DNA from: Humulus lupulus
Taxonomy: Eukaryota; Streptophyta; Magnoliopsida; Rosales; Cannabaceae
DNA: 64,000 nucleotides
Assembly: GCF_963169125.1 (NCBI RefSeq)
Contig: NC_084795.1
Location: forward strand, 265,107,042-265,171,041
Direction of reading: 5' to 3'
In this document: in pieces, positions 58,893-64,000 of the stretch
How positions within the stretch are numbered: position 1 is the first letter of the stretch
Layout: every line of letters starts with the position of its first letter
Made by a program: the position numbers and the translations under genes
The notes under the pieces: generated by a model
Databases searched by the model: none
Told to the model about the DNA's origin: nothing
The model's input: only the letters and a program-made list of their open reading frames with translations

Positions 58893-60432
58893 CCACCTCT
58901 CCAGCTGCACCACAAAGCCTCACACCTGCCTCCTCCAGCCGAAGCTCCCCCATGCAGGTCTCCTTCAGCACCAATTCACGTTCAGCAGCACCTGGGCCTC
59001 CCAACATCCTTGCCTTCAGCCAGGCCCGAACCCAGCCACACGGACCAGCTATGTCCATTCAGCCCAAACGTGGGCCTTCTGCTGCAGCTCACCCAGACCC
59101 GGCCCAAGTCACCCACGCCAGCACCCTTTCACACCAACCCGCCAGACCCCAGCTGTCCCAAGTCCCCAGCCGTACACCAGGCCCAACGCCTGCCACCAGC
59201 AGCCACATAATTGCATTTTCCTCATTTTGAGCCCAACAATTGTATAAGTGTACCCTTTGTCCCCTTGTCCAAAAATACCACATTTTTACCCCACTTTCTA
59301 CACATTTTACCCCAAAACATCATTATTACACCCTATATTTTACCCCTATTTGTCATATTATAATTAATTAAATTAATTTAATCAATTTAATTAATTTAAA
59401 TTGATTATTTTAATCATCATTTTTTGCTATAAATAAGGGATTTGGGGTGTCCATTTGAGGAGGTTACTATACCATAATTTCTACACATTCAAAACCTCTC
59501 AATTCTCTTTATCTTTTTCTTTTTTTTGGTTATTTTTCTATGTGTTTTTAGAGGAAATTTGGGGTTCATCCTCCAAATTTTCCTACTTATGTTTGTAATT
59601 TTTAGTTTGTATTTACTATTTTAGTTATGAGTTTCTAATCTTCATAAGATTATTAAGATCATGATGAAGCAATTTGTAACTAGGTAATATTTATGTTGTA
59701 TGTTGATTTCCCTTGTAATGCAACAAGTTGATGGGTTTTTCTTCTTCATATATGTCTTTCATCTTTAATATCTCATATTTTAGATTGTTAGATAATATGC
59801 ACTTTGTTCTTCATTTTGCAAAAACATAATATTCTTTGTGTAAGATGTGTCATTAAATTGTACACATCCATGCTTAGAACAAAAATATTATGTTTTGCCT
59901 TATAAATAATGTTCATTGATTTATTTGTTATTTCATTAGATTGATTTACACTAAATGCTTTGAAATTATAATTTTGAAAAGTGAAGAAAAATCATATCTT
60001 TTTAGAAGTAATTTGTGCTTAAAATTATAAATCTATTTAGAAAATGATAGTTTAAATTATTTTAACTATCACTAAAACTTGGGAATCAATATACTAATAA
60101 ATATTATTAAACTTACATTTTGTGGATTCTAGTATCTTAATAATATTTTCTTTTAACACTTATTTTCAACTCATTATTGCTTTATTTTTATTCTCTTAAA
60201 TAGTTTTTTTTTTCAATCTTTTATTTCATGTTCATAATATTAAAACTCATCAATCGTTGAAGCTAGGTTAGAATTTATTACTTTTGATTTAAAATAGTTT
60301 TCTCTTTTCGATTTTAGACAACTCCTTTGGGTTCGACATCCTTGCTTACACGATCACTATTATATATGAACGATTCGTGCGCTTGCGATTTATAAATTTT
60401 TAAACATACCCGTTTTGGGTCCATCAAGTTTT

Positions 60433-60658
60433 TTGCGCCGTCGCTGGGGACCCAAAAACTTGATGGACCCAAAACGGGTATTTTAATACCTCATTTTGGC
60501 AAAAACTTGATGGACCCAAAACGGGTATGTTTTAAATATTTATAACTCGCAAGCGCACGAATTGTATTTATAGAATAGTTTTCGTGTAAGCACGAGTTAT
60601 AAATATTTAAAACATACCCGTTTTGGGTCCATCGAGTTTTTGACGCCGTTGCCAGGGA
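60433..60658. repeat. primer-site duplication with inverted LTR ends
   Basis: A first primer site (TTGCGCCGTCGCTGGGGA, 60433-60450) is followed by two reversed copies of the LTR end (AACTTGATGGACCCAAAACG), about 100 bases of reversed LTR, then a forward LTR end and a second primer site (TGACGCCGTTGCCAGGGA, 60641-60658). This is an inversion/duplication scar. Confidence 0.85.
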
Positions 60659-60864
60659 GTTGCAAGAGAAAAGAAACGAAATTTATCTCAAAGTTAGTGA
60701 ATTCTTCTACTAGTTATTTTAATTTTTGCACTTAAAAATAAAATTAAAAAAATATATATTAATAAAATCTAAAAAAAAAAATAAAAAAAAAATTTGGGAC
60801 GGTTCTACTACCCATAAAAAAAAACTTACTTATGTATTTATATTTATTGTTTTTTTTAGTTGAC

Positions 60865-61091
60865 GACACTTGTGCCTCATTTTTATCTTTTCAATTTTTA
60901 TAGTTGACGGCACTTGTGCCTCCTATTTTTGTTATAATTTATCTTGTTGTTATTTTTATTTTTTATTTTTGCAAATTACTAGTTGATGGCAATTTTGCCT
61001 CCTAGTATTCTATCTTATGTTTTAGTTGATGACACTTGTGCCTCCTAATTTTTTTACCTTAATTTTGTTATGGTTGATGGCATGCTATGCC
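60865..61091 (+). ncRNA. five hairpin repeats in leader 2 (candidate RNA element)
   Basis: Same motif as in leader 1, at 60865 (GACAC/GTGCC), 60909 (GGCAC/GTGCC), 60988 (GGCAA/TTGCC), 61031 (GACAC/GTGCC) and 61079 (GGCAT GCT ATGCC). The last copy shows a perfect T-A closing pair, where leader 1 has a G-U-compatible change. Confidence 0.55.
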
Positions 61092-61348
61092 TCCCTACTC
61101 TTGCCTAATTTTTTTTATAGTTTTATTTAATTTTACCTTATTTTTCGTTGTCTTTTATCATATTATTGTGAAAAAAATATTTGAAAAAAAAAACGTAAAT
61201 CTTGTTCTAGCTCTCGTTTTCATTTCCTAATATTGTTTGTGTTATCTTAATTTTTTTTTTTCATTTTAATTTTAATTTTTGTGTTTAGTACTCTTCTTAA
61301 TTTCTATTATAATTGTTTTTCTTTAAAAAAATATATATATCTCTTGAA

Positions 61349-62112
61349 ATGGATCATTTTAATTATAGTTGGAATTCTGAGTAAAACTATTATGAGCAAT
61401 CAAATTTAAATTATGGAGAAACTAATGATATGTATGATATGCATGAATCTTTTGATATCCATTTTGCCCCCACCTATAATCAAAAAATTTCATGGAGTCA
61501 TACCCAGTCTCCAATAGGGCATGAATTCAACATGCATAATCAAAGTCATGCCCAATCCGACCTATCATATCCCATTGAACAAGAAACAAGCTCATCTTTA
61601 GAGGATACCCTACAACAGTTCATGCAATCAACCTACCAAATCTTACTAGCCCAATCTCAGTCAATCTCAAAAATTGAGACAATAGTAGGACACCTTGCAA
61701 TTGTTATAGAGTGGAAAAACAAGTTCATCCCAACCAACCCATTCCCAATCCAAATAGTCAAATTGAAAACGAAAAGGAGAATGAAGTTGTTGAAAAACTT
61801 GTAATATGCATCCAACCCCCTAATGAAACAAAAGAGTTGGATGAAATAATTCTAGAGGCTCATGAAGAAAATGAAAAAGACATAATTATATTTCAAGAGC
61901 CCATAATTGAACAAATTTGTATATTTACTCAAAATGAAAAGGAGCCTAATATAGATATGCAATTTTCGTATTTTATTGATATTCCATTAAAATTGCATAT
62001 TTCTAACTTTCTTGTAGGTGCGATATTATCAATTATTATTTATGACATTTGCATCAAAGTCATAACTCACCCTACTAATGAAATTTTACACCAACGATTG
62101 GGTGTAGGTTGA
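61349..62112 (+). pseudogene. gag-like protein of Athila/Tat type, broken
   Basis: ATG at 61349 opens the same MDHFNY start as region 1, but a TAA at 61382 (TAC in the sister) stops it. The text continues (MYDMHESFDIHFAPTYN) to LEDTLQQFMQSTYQILL and SISKIETIVGHLAIV, which resembles the C-terminal coiled segment of Athila/Tat gag ('slE.qvgqLA'). A frame change at about 61710 then leads to a Glu-rich tail (NEKENEVVEKLV) with a hydrophobic patch, ending at 62112. No zinc knuckle or protease is seen. Inactive in at least two places. Confidence 0.65.
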
Positions 62113-63088
62113 AAGAAAAAAAATTTATAGTCGAGCTAAAGACTATAAACTAAAGCGCTTTGTGGGAGGCAACCCATACTTTAATGTTTCATTTTATATT
62201 TCACTTGTTGTGTGTTTTTTTGTTTCATGTTTTTCAATTTCCAAAAAGCTTGAAGGAAAATTCTTGCCCAAAAAGAAAAGAAGAGAAGAAAACAAAAAAG
62301 CCAAATCAAGGAAGCATTCGTCAAAGAGAGTAGTTCTTAATTTTGTCAATTTTATTAAACATTGAGGACAATGTTTCATTTAAGTTTGGGGGTAGTGTGT
62401 ATGTGTTTTTCTTAATGTGTGTTTTCTTTGTGTTTATGCATGTTTTTCATTTGTTGTAAAATTCAAAAAAAAAAAAATTATTTGTTTTTCTTTTTGTTTT
62501 TATGTGATTTTCATTTGTTATATAATGTTAAAAAAAAAATATTTTCTTTGTTTTGTTTTAAAATATATATATTGGTGATTTTTATTTTCTAATTATAAGA
62601 ATTATGATTGAAATTGTTCTTAGTTCTTAGAAAGATATAAATAATTATTAAGCTTTACTTTTAATTTCTAAGTTAGTTTTGTTTAAATATATATTTTTCA
62701 TAATATGTCACTTTTCTATTCTATTCGAATTTGTGATATTTGGATATAGTTTATTTAAACATTAAATTCTTTAAATCTCTAAAAAAAAAAAATTTGAAAA
62801 ATCCTAGAATTTGTTTGATTATCTCTTGAGATTTAATTTATTTTTGTTTGCATAAGCTTGTCTAAATGTTCACATGTTGATTTAATGATAGTATTTGTGT
62901 TGCATGTTAAATATCCATTTTGAAAACAATTTTAACTTTTTAATTAATAACATAAGTTTTACTTTTATTTGTGATTTTCTTTGAACTATTTCCATTATGT
63001 AATTTTTTGACGAAAACAATTGACATCACCAATTAAAAAAAAATTTGTGTTTTTAATTTTTCTTTTGCTCGAGGACTAGCAAAATATT
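62113..63088 (+). other. 3' untranslated region of Athila/Tat-like element
   Basis: Holds GGGAGGCAACCCATAC (from about 62164) and GAGGACAATGTTTCATTTAAGTTTGGGGG-type sequence at about 62364, both hallmarks of the Athila/Tat 3' region. The rest is T-rich with A runs. Confidence 0.7.
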
Positions 63089-63101
63089 AAGTTTGGGAGT
63101 G
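63089..63101 (+). other. polypurine tract
   Basis: AAGTTTGGGAGTG immediately before the TGATAAC start of the third LTR. Confidence 0.85.
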
Positions 63102-64000
63102 TGATAACTCTACAAAATAGAGTTATTTTACCACTTTTTATGTGCTAATTGTTGCTTAATTCTTGAGTTTTTAATTGATTTATTAAGATTTTTAAGTAAT
63201 TTTACATTTATTAGTCTTATTGTAATTTTCTAGATTTTTATATGTTTTTATAGATATTTTATTGTGTTATGTTGTAATTTAATTATTTAAAATTAGTATT
63301 GTTAGTTTGAATGCTAAAAATATAATTTTATTGAAAATAAATGTTATGTAAATTAAATTTTAATTAATATTTTCATGGAAGTTATATGATATATTTTATT
63401 AATGAAAATATTTAATTTTAATTTAGTTTATAATTTATTTGGTAGGGAAGTTATTGCAATTTTGGACTTTGAAAAGTAAGGAAAAGAATGAAGAAAAGTG
63501 TGGCGTTTTCAATAAAGAAAGGAAGAAAAGTGGCAAATGGCCAATGCCCCTAATCCTCCATTCAGCCAAGGCCCAATCCGCTCCACAGCCTCCAGCAGCT
63601 TCTCCACCAAAGTAGCCCAGGCATTCAGCCCAGTTGCCTCTTGATGCACCAGCCCGTCTCTTCCAGCAGCCCCTGCCTTCCCACGTTGACTCCACCTCTC
63701 CAGCTGCACCACAAAGCCTCACGCCTGCCTCCTCCAGCCGAAGCTCCCCCATGCAGGTCTCCTTCAGCACCAATTCACGTTCAGCAACACCTGGGCCTCC
63801 CAACATCCCTGCCTTCAGCCAGGCCCGAACCCAGCCACACGGGCCAGTTGTGTCCAATCAGCCCAAACGTGGGCCTTCTGCTGCAGCTCACCCAGACCCG
63901 GCCCAAGTCACCCACGCCAGCACCCTTTCACACCAGCCCGCCAGACCCCAGCTGTCCCAAGTCCCCAGCCATATGCCAGGCCCAACGCCTGCCACCAGTA
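63102..64000 (+). repeat. Athila/Tat-like LTR (third), cut by window end
   Basis: Nearly identical to 56034 onward. It lacks the solo LTR present in the middle copy and continues past the window. ORFs on either strand in the C-rich part are artefacts. Confidence 0.9.

Larger units (their letters stand above)
56034..60426 (+). repeat. Athila/Tat-like LTR (middle, shared)
   Basis: TGATAACTC to GGGTCCATCA. It is about 2.1 kb once the inserted solo LTR and one TSD are removed. It serves as the 3' LTR of region 1 and the 5' LTR of region 2. It has a C-rich, Pro-codon-like segment (about 56470-56625 and 58893-59215), so the ORFs there are composition artefacts. Confidence 0.88.
60427..63101 (+). 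mobile_element. internal region 2 of Athila/Tat-like element (non-autonomous)
   Basis: Contains primer sites, leader hairpins, a broken gag-like ORF, the GGGAGGCAACCCA block and a terminal polypurine tract. No protease, RT or integrase, so it depended on an autonomous relative. The order and end signals are those of Athila/Tat Ty3/gypsy elements. Confidence 0.85.

Noticed and set aside
58876..59247. Pro/Ser-rich ORFs in several frames
   Set aside because: They lie in the C-rich part of an LTR and appear in overlapping frames on both strands; composition artefact.
63435..63857. 140-codon minus-strand ORF
   Set aside because: Same C-rich LTR segment read in reverse; no protein features, and the copy at 56367-56582 is cut differently.
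1..64000. tRNA genes, rRNA, CRISPR, bacterial operon signals
   Set aside because: None seen: no cloverleaf box pairs recognised, and repeats are transposon-type, not spacer arrays.

Overview
This window looks like repeat-rich chromosomal DNA of a flowering plant, probably a eudicot. The evidence is strong AT-richness, GT-AG introns, Ty1/copia and Athila/Tat-type Ty3/gypsy elements, many solo LTRs with 5-bp target duplications, MITEs, a Helitron, a type I MADS-box gene, a plant mobile domain (PMD) pseudogene and Ulp1-like proteases. No rRNA, tRNA or CRISPR array was recognised. The species cannot be named from the sequence.

Layout. 1-2121: LTR-derived sequence in two opposed arms, split by a 607-bp solo LTR (TSD GTATG). 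2744-3169: a small unrecognised ORF. 5307-5912: a second solo LTR of the same family (TSD GAGAG). 5.9-7.9 kb: long-inverted-repeat MITEs. 8617-9363: an unrecognised ORF whose last coding part now lies at 21290-21415, because an 11.9-kb copia element (minus strand, 9365-21289) sits inside it. That copia element is itself split by a solo LTR (14570-16463, TSD TGTGC).

23.3-24.1 kb: a Harbinger-like MITE. 25771-30228: a multi-exon PMD pseudogene with in-frame stops, split by a solo LTR (26979-29004, TSD GCTAT). 30969-32164: a convergent Ulp1/C48-like protease gene on the minus strand that keeps its His-Asp-Cys residues. 33134-33535: a 402-bp solo LTR (TSD ATAAT). 36763-37236: an intronless type I MADS-box gene, the best candidate for an ordinary host gene here. 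38-44 kb: MITEs (one Tourist-like with TSD TTA) and degraded LTR sequence. 44303-47459: a large nested palindrome with a 1.29-kb Harbinger-like element inserted.

49.8-53.3 kb: a second Ulp1-like gene, now a pseudogene (catalytic Cys replaced by Tyr), split by a 2.2-kb solo LTR. 53.5-64 kb: an LTR-internal-LTR-internal-LTR array of a non-autonomous Athila/Tat-like element. It carries tRNA-Asp-type primer sites and gag-like remnants but no polymerase. The middle LTR is split by another solo LTR, whose empty site is visible in the last LTR. A 728-bp Helitron sits in the first leader.

The most unusual signal is a set of about 24-bp repeats in the leaders of these Athila-like copies (55303-55627 and 60865-61091). 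Each repeat centres on a short hairpin whose loop-closing pair changes between C-G, A-T and T-A while staying paired in most copies. This suggests conserved RNA structure. A second odd pattern is that several LTRs carry clusters of short perfect palindromes, different in each family. Most of the window is layered transposon debris; few genes look intact.
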